From: Streptomyces sp. cg36
GTDB taxonomy: Bacteria; Actinomycetota; Actinomycetes; Streptomycetales; Streptomycetaceae
DNA: 60,993 nucleotides
Assembly: GCF_041080675.1 (NCBI RefSeq)
Contig: NZ_CP163522.1
Coordinates: 1 to 60,993 of the forward strand
Direction: 5' to 3'
Within the stretch, counting starts at the first letter, position 1; the number at the start of each line of letters is the position of its first letter. The position numbers and the translations under genes were made by a program. Below, one piece after another: positions 14,163-21,924 of this stretch. The notes beneath the pieces are model-generated. The model had not been told where the DNA came from and searched no databases. It saw nothing but the letters and a program-made list of their open reading frames with translations.

Positions 14163-15588
14163 CCGTTTCTGTCTCGTGGAAGAGGGTGGAGTCGAAGGCG
14201 GCGCGGAACTCGGACACGACCGGCTCGCGCTGCCAGGGGATCAGGGCCTTGTCGAGCCGGGCGAGCTCGGTGGTGATCCGGCCGGAGCCCGTGTCCTCCG
14301 CCACCGTCAGCGCGTGCATCCCGATGGCGGCGGCCTGCTCCGGGACGCGCGCGCCGGCCAGCGCCACGGCCTGCCGCGCCAGGTAGACGCCGCGGTCGCG
14401 GTGGTAGCCGTCGGGCATCATCCGGATGGCGGCGCCGAACGCGTCCGCGGCCTGGTCGTGCTTGCCGAGAGCCTCCAGGCCCTGGGCGCGGTGAATCTCC
14501 ACGTACGACGCGTTCAGCCACACGCCCCACGGGGTGGGGTCGGCGGCGGCGCCATCGAGGGCGTTGCGGACGTCGTCGATCGCCCGCTCGCTCTCGTCAG
14601 CGTCACCGCGCAGCGCGTGGCCATACGCCTCGTACGTGCGCGCAACGGCGGCAAGCCGGCTGCGCGGCCGCGCCATGTTCTGGGCGGCTTCCGCGAGGTC
14701 GACCACGTCGACCAGGTCCGCGACGTCGCCGGCCAACTGCGCCTTGCGGGCCATCACGTACGTGGTCAGGTCCTGGTCACCGACCGTTTGCGACCACTGC
14801 ATCGCCCGGTCCAGCCAGTACGAGGCCGCCTTCGGGTCGCCCAGGTCCTGGTAGAGCCAGGACAGGAACTCGCCGTACTGCGTCTGGAGTTCCATCAGGT
14901 CGCGTCGGTCGGCGCCCTTCGCCTCGCGACGCAGCTCCTGGATGACCTGGATGTGATCGCGTGTCGCGCGGACCGCGTGCCAGGGGCCCAGCAGGTTGTC
15001 GTTGTCGATCAGCAGGCGGCGGGTGCGGCGCAGGTGCTCCACCGGTGTCGAGCCGTACGCAGATGCGGCCCGAGCCTTGCGAACCAGGCCCGGAACGGCA
15101 CCCGAGTCCGCAAAGGCCGGCGAACCGATCCCTGCGGCGGCCGCCGCCCCGATCCCCACCCCCGTGCGCAGCAGCGCACGCCGATTCATTGCCACCCAGA
15201 CCACCGACCCATCACGTAGACGACACGGGACCGAGATCCCTTCATCGTCCGACGCTGCCTGGTCCGGCATGGCCAGGGCCAGATCAACCGATGACTTGGC
15301 CACATGAACCGGCTGATTGGCCACATGCCCAGGCTCGTCTCCGATGCGCTCCCACAGCCGGAGCAGCATGCCGTTCGCTCCCAACGCACTGTCCAGCTGT
15401 GCGGCCTGCGCGCGGGTGGCCATGCGCTCAGCACGCTCGAATCGTCCCAGGTGGGAGTGGTCAACCATCGCCCGCTTGGCCAGGGCACGCAGGCTGAGAC
15501 GGCGCAGATTCCGCAGCTCACGCAGCTCGTAGCCCCAGTTGTGCAGGGGCGACACCCAAGGCGTCAGCTCCCTTGGCTTCTGTGCCAT
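14155..15588 (-). CDS. XRE-family regulator with TPR-like C-terminus
   Basis: A 477-aa protein of a common Streptomyces type: N-terminal XRE helix-turn-helix at about 18-75 (LRALAKRAMVDHSHLGRFERAER), a linker with a possible membrane-like Ala segment at about 140-160, and a helical TPR-like sensor region to the end. It heads the RibD-like operon and probably controls it. TTGGCCACATG occurs twice inside its own coding sequence (15296-15306 and 15317-15327, 21 nt apart), and GGCCACATG again upstream (15627-15635), suggesting autoregulation. Confidence 0.85.
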   Translation of the reverse strand: MAQKPRELTPWVSPLHNWGYELRELRNLRRLSLRALAKRAMVDHSHLGRFERAERMATRAQAAQLDSALGANGMLLRLWERIGDEPGHVANQPVHVAKSSVDLALAMPDQAASDDEGISVPCRLRDGSVVWVAMNRRALLRTGVGIGAAAAAGIGSPAFADSGAVPGLVRKARAASAYGSTPVEHLRRTRRLLIDNDNLLGPWHAVRATRDHIQVIQELRREAKGADRRDLMELQTQYGEFLSWLYQDLGDPKAASYWLDRAMQWSQTVGDQDLTTYVMARKAQLAGDVADLVDVVDLAEAAQNMARPRSRLAAVARTYEAYGHALRGDADESERAIDDVRNALDGAAADPTPWGVWLNASYVEIHRAQGLEALGKHDQAADAFGAAIRMMPDGYHRDRGVYLARQAVALAGARVPEQAAAIGMHALTVAEDTGSGRITTELARLDKALIPWQREPVVSEFRAAFDSTLFHETETDA

Positions 15589-15610
15589 CTCGCCCCAATC
15601 CTGTGGCTGA

Positions 15611-15633
15611 TGTGGCCAGTTAGCCCGGCCACA
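15611..15633 (-). promoter_or_regulatory. Inverted repeat upstream of the XRE gene
   Basis: TGTGGCC (15611-15617) and GGCCACA (15627-15633) form a 7-bp inverted repeat with a 9-nt spacer, 23 nt upstream of the XRE start. The same word recurs inside the gene, so this is a likely operator. Confidence 0.55.
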
Positions 15634-15709
15634 TGTCAGATCTGGAACTTGCAGCTCCCCGGGCTTAGAACCGAAGCAACGGTTTCCGAGCCCAGCGAGG
15701 GGGTGTTGC

Positions 15710-17029
15710 TCAGTGAGTGCTGTCGGGCAGTTCGATCTTCAGTTCAGGTCCGTCACCACGGCTGTAGTTGGCCGCGCGCTGGAACAGGGCACCGCTGCTG
15801 CGGTCGGCCGCTTCCACAGTCCGGACGTGCACGAATCCACGGTCGCTGTAGTACCGCTGGAGCTCGTCGTTGGAGCGCCACGCGTCCAGGCGAAGCAGCT
15901 GCTTGCCCTGGCGGAGCGCTTCCCGTCCAGCCCAGTCGAGCACGGCCGAACCAAGGTCCTGGCCTGCTACGTCGCGACGCACGACCATGCGGTGCACGTA
16001 GAGCGCGGGGTCGTCGGCCTCGGAAGGGGTCCAGAAGTCAGGGTCGGCGTGCTCGTCGATGGTGATGGTCGCGACCGGCGCACCGTCTGCTTCGACGATC
16101 CAGCACTCGCCGGCTTCGATGTTCGCCTTGATGCGTTCCTCGCGGGGCGGGTACTGCCACTGGTCGATGCCGCGCTTGTTGAGCCACGAGGCGGCGTGTT
16201 CCCAGAGCTCGATGACCGTACGCAGGTCGGTGGCGACGGCGGGACGGATCGTCAGAGCGTCCGCGACCTGGGGCCGACTGCGCTCGTAGGTGATGACGTG
16301 CCGGTCGCCGGGCAGGACGTTGACCACCGCGCGGACGGGCCTTCCGTCCTTCGTGAAGCCCGTGCACAGGTGTACGGCGACCGGCGTACCGGGGCCGAGC
16401 TGCAGGCGGTCAGCCTCTTCGGGCGTCGGCATCCGGACGTGCAGCTCATCAAGGGCGCGGACCTGCTCGTAGCCGAGTTCCGCCAGGACGACGTTTGCGC
16501 CGCGGGCGATGTCGTCCGGGTTCATGATCTCGCTGTTCTGGACCAGGGACAGCGGGAAGTGGCTGTCGTTGGTGTTGTACGGGATGCCGTCGACGAACCG
16601 GACGCGCCGGCGGACAACCACCAGCTCGCCCTCGTTCATCTGGAGGCGCTCGCGGACGTGTCGCGAGGGCGTCTCCACCTTCACCTCGATGTGCTGGCTG
16701 GCCTCCCGGCCTTCCTCGTGCATCTGGGTGAGGAACTGGTCCATCTCCGGCGACAGCGGGCGCTTTCGGAACTCGCCCTGCGGTCGGTACACCATCGGTC
16801 GCCGACTGCGGACGAAGTAGCCGCGGGGCCGGTCGCTGATGATGAGACCTTCGTTGACCAGGACTTTCAGTCCCTGTACGGCCGTCGAACGGGTGGTGTC
16901 CCATTCGGCCGCGATCTCTGCTTCGGTCGGCAGCCGGTCACCCGGGGCCAAGGTCCCGTCGGTGATCTGAGCGCGGAGTCTGTCCGCGATGCGCTGATAG
17001 AGGGCTCGTGCCCTGCCACTGACTGCCAT
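15710..17029 (-). CDS. GntR/HutC-type regulator fused to a GNAT acetyltransferase
   Basis: A 439-aa fusion. Residues about 8-75 form the GntR winged helix (LPTEAEIAAEWDTTRSTAVQGLKVLVNEGLI), about 95-250 a UTRA ligand domain, and about 260-425 a GNAT N-acetyltransferase (IRPAVATDLRTVIEL, VHRMVVRRDVAGQDLGSAVLDWA, YYSDRGF). Related GntR proteins (KorSA, TraR) repress transfer genes on Streptomyces plasmids. ATG 17029 lies about 7 nt after a good -10, so the mRNA looks leaderless. Two operator-like repeats (17051-17066, 17122-17137) fill the divergent region shared with the 17374 gene. Confidence 0.85.
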   Translation of the reverse strand: MAVSGRARALYQRIADRLRAQITDGTLAPGDRLPTEAEIAAEWDTTRSTAVQGLKVLVNEGLIISDRPRGYFVRSRRPMVYRPQGEFRKRPLSPEMDQFLTQMHEEGREASQHIEVKVETPSRHVRERLQMNEGELVVVRRRVRFVDGIPYNTNDSHFPLSLVQNSEIMNPDDIARGANVVLAELGYEQVRALDELHVRMPTPEEADRLQLGPGTPVAVHLCTGFTKDGRPVRAVVNVLPGDRHVITYERSRPQVADALTIRPAVATDLRTVIELWEHAASWLNKRGIDQWQYPPREERIKANIEAGECWIVEADGAPVATITIDEHADPDFWTPSEADDPALYVHRMVVRRDVAGQDLGSAVLDWAGREALRQGKQLLRLDAWRSNDELQRYYSDRGFVHVRTVEAADRSSGALFQRAANYSRGDGPELKIELPDSTH

Positions 17030-17035
17030 GGGAGA

Positions 17036-17064
17036 TGTCTACATGCCCGGGAATGACTAGTCAA
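17036..17064 (-). promoter_or_regulatory. Leaderless promoter of the GntR-GNAT gene
   Basis: On the minus strand, -35 TTGACT (17059-17064), a 17-bp spacer and -10 TAGACA (17036-17041) place the transcription start at or within a base or two of the ATG at 17029. The -35 lies inside the first operator, so binding there would block RNA polymerase. Confidence 0.7.
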
Positions 17065-17137
17065 TGTAGGCGAAGGGGCTTGACCCCGTGTCGCGCGCCG
17101 TGCATGCTTCATTGCGTCGGGCATTGAGTAGTCAATG
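17051..17137. promoter_or_regulatory. Pair of GntR operator-like inverted repeats
   Basis: Site 1 (17051-17066) reads GAATGA-CTAG-TCAATG; site 2 (17122-17137) reads CATTGA-GTAG-TCAATG, with perfect 6-bp arms. Their centres are 71 bp apart, close to seven helical turns. They flank the start regions of the leftward GntR gene and of rightward transcription toward 17374. Confidence 0.7.
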
Positions 17138-17373
17138 TAAGTCGACTACCTGAAGCTTTTCACCAGCACCACCGCAGTAAGTCGTCTGCTCCTCACGGGG
17201 CGGCCGGGGTCGATAGCACCACCAAATCCCCCGGGTTTCTCGACTGACCTGCGTGTACGTCGCAGCGCAGATGCGCTGTCCCTTCGTCAGGACGCCGGGT
17301 CTCCCGAGCGGCCTGACGGACGGAGAGAGCACCGCGACGCACCCCCTGCCACTCCGTACACAAGGAGCGCCGC

Positions 17374-18192
17374 ATGTCCGTTTCGACCATGGAACCCACC
17401 GCCCGTCTCCGGAAGAGCCGGACCCGCACCAAGAAGGTCAGCTTCCGCGAGGCGCTCACCCTCTCCACCCTCCGCCCCCACCAGTACGACCTCCGCCCCC
17501 ACTGCGCCTCGCTGATCTGCCCCGACTGCAACACCTGGGTGCCCATCACCGGCATCCAGGCCAAGGTCCACAAGCTGGTCCCGCATCACGCCGGCACCGC
17601 CCACGAGGACGCGCCGATCCGCTGCTCGGGCAGCAATCGACAGGTCATCGTCAACGTGAAGTTCGAGGTGTGGGAGCGGCGGCTGCAGGAAGGCGGCGCG
17701 GAGACCAACGGGCGCCGCTCGAACCGCGTCACACGGAAGCCGAAGACCGCGGTCGCCCCGGCCGTCATGCAGATCCTGTCGCCGCTCCTGGACGCCAAGG
17801 CCGCGCTCAAGATGTACGAGGCCCACACCAGGAACTGCGCGACCTGCGCCCCGTCCGGCCGCACCCGCTGCACCGACGGCGGCAGGCTCGCCCACCTGGT
17901 CGCGCACAAGCGCCGCACTGAACCCGCCCGCCGCGCGGCCCTCACGGTCCGCGAAGGACTGGCCGAACAGCGCGAGCAGGGGCTGTGGCTGCTGCGCGAA
18001 CTCCAGTGGGCGTCGACCGCCAGCTCGGTCCGCCGGGCCGACATCCAGCGGGCCCACGACGCGCTGTTCGCGATGCTCCAGTCGCTCACGCCGAAGAAGG
18101 CCGACGGCCCGCAGCTGAACGACTGGGAGCGCGCCGACCTCATGTGCGCGATCACGCTGCTCGCCACGAAGGTGGAGCAGCTCAGCAGGTAA
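17374..18192 (+). CDS. Hypothetical protein with zinc-ribbon-like N-terminus
   Basis: A 272-aa basic protein starting at ATG 17374 behind AAGGAG. A CPDC motif at about 51-54 and RCSGS at about 86 form a possible zinc ribbon; NCATC and RC at about 152-163 may add a second site. The C-terminal half is helical. It is the first gene of the rightward transfer cluster and faces the GntR operators. No function assigned. A hairpin terminator follows. Confidence 0.75.
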   Translation: MSVSTMEPTARLRKSRTRTKKVSFREALTLSTLRPHQYDLRPHCASLICPDCNTWVPITGIQAKVHKLVPHHAGTAHEDAPIRCSGSNRQVIVNVKFEVWERRLQEGGAETNGRRSNRVTRKPKTAVAPAVMQILSPLLDAKAALKMYEAHTRNCATCAPSGRTRCTDGGRLAHLVAHKRRTEPARRAALTVREGLAEQREQGLWLLRELQWASTASSVRRADIQRAHDALFAMLQSLTPKKADGPQLNDWERADLMCAITLLATKVEQLSR

Positions 18193-18210
18193 GGCGAGCG
18201 CACGAACGCC

Positions 18211-18255
18211 CACGGCCCCGGCCATCCCGCACACCGCGGGGAGGCCGGGGCCGTG
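18211..18255 (+). terminator. Hairpin terminator
   Basis: CACGGCCCCGGCC (18211-18223) pairs perfectly with GGCCGGGGCCGTG (18243-18255), a 13-bp stem with a 19-nt loop, just after the 17374-18192 gene. Confidence 0.8.
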
Positions 18256-18281
18256 GCTGCTCGTACAGCAGCCAGAACGAC

Positions 18282-18314
18282 GACAGCCCCAGGGATTAGG
18301 GCCCCGGGGCTGTC
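18282..18314 (+). terminator. Hairpin with GACAGCCCC arms
   Basis: GACAGCCCC (18282-18290) pairs with GGGGCTGTC (18306-18314). A very similar hairpin recurs at 18650-18679, and the two bracket the pair of tiny ORFs. Confidence 0.6.
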
Positions 18315-18336
18315 CAGGACCTGACTGGAGGACCTG

Positions 18337-18426
18337 ATGCAGCTCAGCATCGCACGCCCGCTCGGCAACACCGACTCGGACCCGGACATGGACGAGGCGT
18401 TGCGCCGGGCGAGGGGAGGCAAGTGA
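18337..18426 (+). CDS. Tiny ORF, 29 aa
   Basis: Begins MQLSIARPLGN and ends in ARRARGGK-like basic residues. GGAGG lies 5 nt upstream of the ATG. Its TGA overlaps the ATG of the next tiny ORF by one base (TGATG). Codon bias is plasmid-like. Between two near-identical hairpins; function unknown. Confidence 0.55.
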   Translation: MQLSIARPLGNTDSDPDMDEALRRARGGK

Positions 18427-18521
18427 TGAACGCGATCACCAGCCTGACCGACGCCGAACGCGACGAGCTGTCGCGGAAGAACGCCGAACAGAACAAGCGC
18501 TCGGAGAACAACCGGCGCTGA
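18426..18521 (+). CDS. Tiny ORF, 31 aa
   Basis: Begins MNAITSLTDAERDELSRKNAEQN and is charged and helical throughout. GGGAGG lies upstream and translation is coupled to the preceding 29-aa ORF. No relatives recognised. Likely a real small protein from its ribosome-binding site and codon use. Confidence 0.55.
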   Translation: MNAITSLTDAERDELSRKNAEQNKRSENNRR

Positions 18522-18649
18522 CCGCCTGCAAGTCCCAGCAGTGCTGAACCCGGCCCTGCCCGTCGTCCCCGCGCCTTCCCGGCCGGGGCCGGCGGAGAGC
18601 GCCGGGAAAACTCCCGCACGCTCCGGCCATCCGGCCGCCACAACACGCA

Positions 18650-18679
18650 ACAGCCCCGGGGCGGCTACCCCGGGGCTGT
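18650..18679 (+). terminator. Hairpin terminator before the WhiB gene
   Basis: ACAGCCCCGGGG (18650-18661) pairs perfectly with CCCCGGGGCTGT (18668-18679) around a 6-nt loop. Confidence 0.8.
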
Positions 18680-18709
18680 CTCTCGCTCTGGACCTTCTGG
18701 GAGGCCCTG

Positions 18710-19009
18710 ATGAATCGCGGATCCATCGTACGCACGGCGAACTACAACTCGGTCTCCACGGCCGCCGGGCCCAAGCGGCCCCGCCCGGCCTGCGAGGGCG
18801 AGGACCCTGACCTGTTCTTCCCGGTCGGTGACGGTACGCGCGCCCTTTTCCAGGCGGCTACGGCCAAGGCCATCTGCCGTCGCTGCCCGCTCCAGGACTC
18901 CTGCCTCGAGGGCGCCTTGGAGCGCGGAGAGGAGTTCGGCGTGTGGGGCGGCACGGACGAACGCGACCGCCGCGCCATGCGCCGCCTGGTCGCCCGCACC
19001 GCCGCCTGA
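18710..19009 (+). CDS. WhiB-family iron-sulfur regulator
   Basis: A 99-aa Wbl protein. The four cluster-binding cysteines are C28, C56, C59 and C65 (ACEGEDPDLFFP, then AICRRCPLQDSC), and the G[V/I]WGG turn is at 77-81, followed by a basic C-terminus (ERDRRAMRRLVAR). Wbl proteins bind a [4Fe-4S] cluster and control transcription with sigma factors; plasmid and phage copies can alter host differentiation. ATG 18710 follows GGGAGG. It forms part of the rightward cluster just ahead of transfer genes. Confidence 0.93.
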   Translation: MNRGSIVRTANYNSVSTAAGPKRPRPACEGEDPDLFFPVGDGTRALFQAATAKAICRRCPLQDSCLEGALERGEEFGVWGGTDERDRRAMRRLVARTAA

Positions 19010-19157
19010 CCGCTTCCCGCCCGGCGGGAGCGCCGGCCAACTCGCCGCCCGCCCCGCAGCACCGCCGCACATCGGCCGCCCACACCCCGGGCTGCCCCAT
19101 TGATCCGCCCCCTGCTCCTGATGACAGTCCAGGAGCCAGACCTCGAAGGAGTCCTCC

Positions 19158-19355
19158 ATGGCCGGGATCTTCGCCCGCATGACCAGCCCGCTGCGCCGTA
19201 TCGACGCCGAACCCGACGAGCTGGTCAGCGAGGCGTACTGGCTGCTCAAGGAAGCCGAGAAGAACCACGGCGTGTGGGCGGCGATGAACGCCTACACCGG
19301 CATGGCGAGCGTGAAGATCCAGCTCGCCCAGTACCTCAAGGAGCACCGCGACTGA
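19158..19355 (+). CDS. Small hypothetical protein
   Basis: A 65-aa mostly helical protein (DELVSEAYWLLKEAEKNHGVWAA region). AAGGAG lies 7 nt before ATG 19158. No family recognised. It lies between the WhiB gene and a terminator at 19471-19495. Confidence 0.7.
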   Translation: MAGIFARMTSPLRRIDAEPDELVSEAYWLLKEAEKNHGVWAAMNAYTGMASVKIQLAQYLKEHRD

Positions 19356-19470
19356 CCGCCGCGGCCCCGGCCGGAGTCGACCTCCGCGCCGGGGCCGGCG
19401 GTTCTCCCGCTCCGCCACGACCGACCAGGCCGTGGCGGAGTCGGAGAGCCGGAACGGCTCGGCAAAGCAA

Positions 19471-19495
19471 AGAGGCCCCGTGCGAGGGGGCCTCT
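19471..19495 (+). terminator. Rho-independent-type terminator
   Basis: AGAGGCCCC (19471-19479) pairs with GGGGCCTCT (19487-19495), flanked by CAAA and TTTG that can extend the stem past a two-base bulge. Confidence 0.8.
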
Positions 19496-19533
19496 CCTTT
19501 GTTCTCGCGATCCGCTGACAAGGAGCGATTCGC

Positions 19534-19566
19534 ATGGCCAACGCTACCAGCGGGGGTGCCCGGTGA
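19534..19566 (+). CDS. Ten-residue leader ORF
   Basis: ATG 19534 follows AAGGAG and encodes MANATSGGAR, ending in a TGA that overlaps the GTG of the next gene (GTGA). The only role visible is translational coupling of the following membrane-protein genes. Confidence 0.5.
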   Translation: MANATSGGAR

Positions 19567-19823
19567 GTACAACCACAACCCCGGCCCCCGACAAGACGAC
19601 GGACGACACGTACGTGGCACACAGCCCCTTCGCGGCGCTGCTGGCCACGGTCATCGCCGTGGCCGCCACCGTCCTGGCCCTGTTCGACCTGTTCGCGAAC
19701 GGCCTGTGGCCCACCTGCCTGCACCTGGCCGTCGGCCTCGCCGTCTTCGGCGCGGTCCGGCTGTGCGTGGGCATGGCCCTGGAGCCGTTCATCCCGACCG
19801 ACGACCCGGAGAGCACCACATGA
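19563..19823 (+). CDS. Small two-TM membrane protein, transfer cluster
   Basis: An 86-aa protein with a Thr/Pro-rich soluble start and two hydrophobic helices (about 22-45 and 50-72). GTG 19563 is coupled to the 10-aa leader upstream, and the stop overlaps the next ATG by 4 nt. Small membrane proteins in this position are typical of Streptomyces Spd (plasmid spread) operons. Confidence 0.75.
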   Translation: MSTTTTPAPDKTTDDTYVAHSPFAALLATVIAVAATVLALFDLFANGLWPTCLHLAVGLAVFGAVRLCVGMALEPFIPTDDPESTT

Positions 19824-21568
19824 CCGCCGTCGACTTCCGCAAGCCCGACGTGATCCGCCCGGACGGCGACGACGACCCGCACTCCTGGGACGTCCCCGCC
19901 CCGGCCGACCACCCCGACCACAACGACGTCCAGGAGCTGGAGCACGACGAGGCCCCGGCGACCGGCACCGAGCCGGACCGCGACCCGCGCACCATGCGGC
20001 TGATCGCCGTCTTCGCCGGAGTCGGCGGCCTGGTGCTCGCCGCCATCGGCTTCACCGGCTCCTACACCACGCTCAAGAACCTCGCGGAGAGCAAGGACTT
20101 CGGTCTCTTCTCCTATGCGTTCCCGATCGGCATCGACGCTGGCATCCTCGTGCTCCTGGCGCTCGACCTCTACATGATGCGCAAGCGGATGCCGCTGCCG
20201 ATCCTGCGCTGGGCCGCCCACGGGCTGACCGCCGCCACGGTGGCGTTCAACGCCGCCGCACCCAAGGGGCCGTGGACGGCCGACCCGCTCGCGGCCTCCA
20301 TGCACGGCGTCATCCCGGTGCTGTTCATCATCGCGGTGGAGGCCGCCCGCCACTACATCGGCCGGATGGCCGACCTGCTGGCCGGCGAAGCCCCGCTCGG
20401 GTCGGTCCCGCTGACCCGGTGGATCCTCTCCCCGCTGACCACGCCCCGCCTGGCCCGCCGGATGCGGCTCTACAACCTCCCCTACAAGGAGGTCGCCGCT
20501 CAGTTCCAGCAGCTGCGGATCTACCGCGAGGGCCTGCGTCAGAAGTACGACGACGACGAGCGGGGCTGGCGGAAGGCGGCGACGGCGAACGAGATGCTGC
20601 CGTTCAAGTTGGCGCCCTTCGGGTTCAGCGTGGAGCGTGCCCTCGCGGTGCCGCTGGAGGAGGAGACCAAGCGGATCGAGAGGGAGGCGCAGGCCGCCGT
20701 TCAGCGTGCCGAGGCCGAGATTCAGCGAGTGAAGACCGATGTTCAACTCGGAGCCGCTCGCATTCAGGCGGAGGTCGACAAGATCCGCGCCGAGGGTCAG
20801 CTGAAGATCGCGAAAGCCGAAGCGGAACGGGAGGCTCAGGCGGAGATTCAGCGCGCCGAAGCCGATGCTCAACTCCGTGAGGCCAAGCGCCAGCACGCGC
20901 TCAAGCTCGCTGAGGACAAGGCGGCGGCCGAAGCGCAGGAGCTCGCCGACGAGACCGAGAAGCGCCGCACCCTCGCCCAGATCGAGCGGGAGAAGGTGCA
21001 GGCCAGTTGGGGTCTGGAGAAGCAGCAGATGGCCACGGAGGCCACCGAGGCAGAGCGCCGGATTCAGGCGGATGCCGCCGCCCGAGCCCAGCGCGACGAG
21101 GCCGCCCGCAAGGCCGGCCTCGCGGAGCAGCAGCAGCGTCTGGCGCGGGCCCTGGCCGAAGAGAAGAAGGCCCTCGAAGAGGCCGCTGAACACGAGCGGA
21201 AGGAGGCTGAACACCGCGCCGCGACGGTGAACAAGGACCTGGAGGCGCAGCGCGACGCCGAGGAGATCGCCCTCTCCAAGGCCCGCGAGGAGGCCGCGGT
21301 CGAAGAGGCCGCGGAACGCCGTGCGCGGGCCGCTGAACACGAGGCCCGTGCGGTCGAAGCCGCCGCCCTGGCCCGCATGAACCAGGTCGACTGGGACGTG
21401 CAGAGGGTCGTCGCGATGATCCAGACCCGGGGCGAGAGCGCGGTCACCGTCCGCGTCATCGCCGACGAGCTGGGCATCTCCACCGGCTCCGCGCAGGACC
21501 GCAAGACCCGCGCCGTCGACCTCCTCAACGGCGGCGGCACCGAGGCTCCGGAGCAGGCCGCAGCCTGA
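19820..21568 (+). CDS. DUF2637-type membrane protein with coiled coil and HTH
   Basis: A 582-aa protein. An acidic N-terminus (1-55) is followed by four hydrophobic helices (about 58-82, 98-122, 130-150, 158-178), as in DUF2637 proteins of actinobacterial conjugative elements. A very long Ala/Glu/Arg coiled coil with repeated QRAEAEIQR-like units spans about 270-520, ending in a helix-turn-helix (VIADELGISTGSAQDRK). It could link membrane transfer sites to plasmid DNA. Spread (Spd) function is inferred from family context. Starts with ATG 19820 overlapping the upstream stop. Confidence 0.8.
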   Translation: MTAVDFRKPDVIRPDGDDDPHSWDVPAPADHPDHNDVQELEHDEAPATGTEPDRDPRTMRLIAVFAGVGGLVLAAIGFTGSYTTLKNLAESKDFGLFSYAFPIGIDAGILVLLALDLYMMRKRMPLPILRWAAHGLTAATVAFNAAAPKGPWTADPLAASMHGVIPVLFIIAVEAARHYIGRMADLLAGEAPLGSVPLTRWILSPLTTPRLARRMRLYNLPYKEVAAQFQQLRIYREGLRQKYDDDERGWRKAATANEMLPFKLAPFGFSVERALAVPLEEETKRIEREAQAAVQRAEAEIQRVKTDVQLGAARIQAEVDKIRAEGQLKIAKAEAEREAQAEIQRAEADAQLREAKRQHALKLAEDKAAAEAQELADETEKRRTLAQIEREKVQASWGLEKQQMATEATEAERRIQADAAARAQRDEAARKAGLAEQQQRLARALAEEKKALEEAAEHERKEAEHRAATVNKDLEAQRDAEEIALSKAREEAAVEEAAERRARAAEHEARAVEAAALARMNQVDWDVQRVVAMIQTRGESAVTVRVIADELGISTGSAQDRKTRAVDLLNGGGTEAPEQAAA

Positions 21569-21924
21569 AACGGAACCTGATCGAAGGTCTTCCTGGCCCA
21601 CACGGTCGCCCCTCGCAACGCCCCTCCGGCACACCGCCGGACGGGGTGGCTGCGGGGGTCGGCCGCGGCCGCCAGGCCGACCGCTTCACCCGCTCCACCC
21701 AGCACGATCCGGCCCGACCAACGGCCCGGAAAGCACCTTTTGCACCCCCGACCCCGCCGTTTACGGAAAGTAGCGGCGAGGCGAGGCGAAGCGAGGCGAG
21801 GCGAGGGGGAAACCCCCTCCCAGCCCCCTGCTGAGCCCTCCAACCGGGGGTGACGGGGGGCCTCTGCCCTCACCTCGCGTCGCCTCGCCTCTCCTCTCCG
21901 CTACGCATTGTGAGGATATTCGCC
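21569..21924. other. Intergenic region with GGCGA repeats
   Basis: No gene seen. About six GGCGA/AGCGA units run tandemly at 21775-21805. The reverse complement of two units, TCGCCTCGCC, appears at 21880-21889, so the two can pair across the gap. A C-rich/G-rich hairpin (GGGGGAAACCCCC, about 21804-21816) lies between. This could be a regulatory RNA structure or a protein-binding site upstream of the Gly-rich gene. Confidence 0.5.

Noticed and set aside
19802..19809. GACCCGGA-like words as TraB recognition repeats (clt)
   Set aside because: Such words occur singly in coding regions, as expected at this GC content. No clustered array was found, so no clt site is called.
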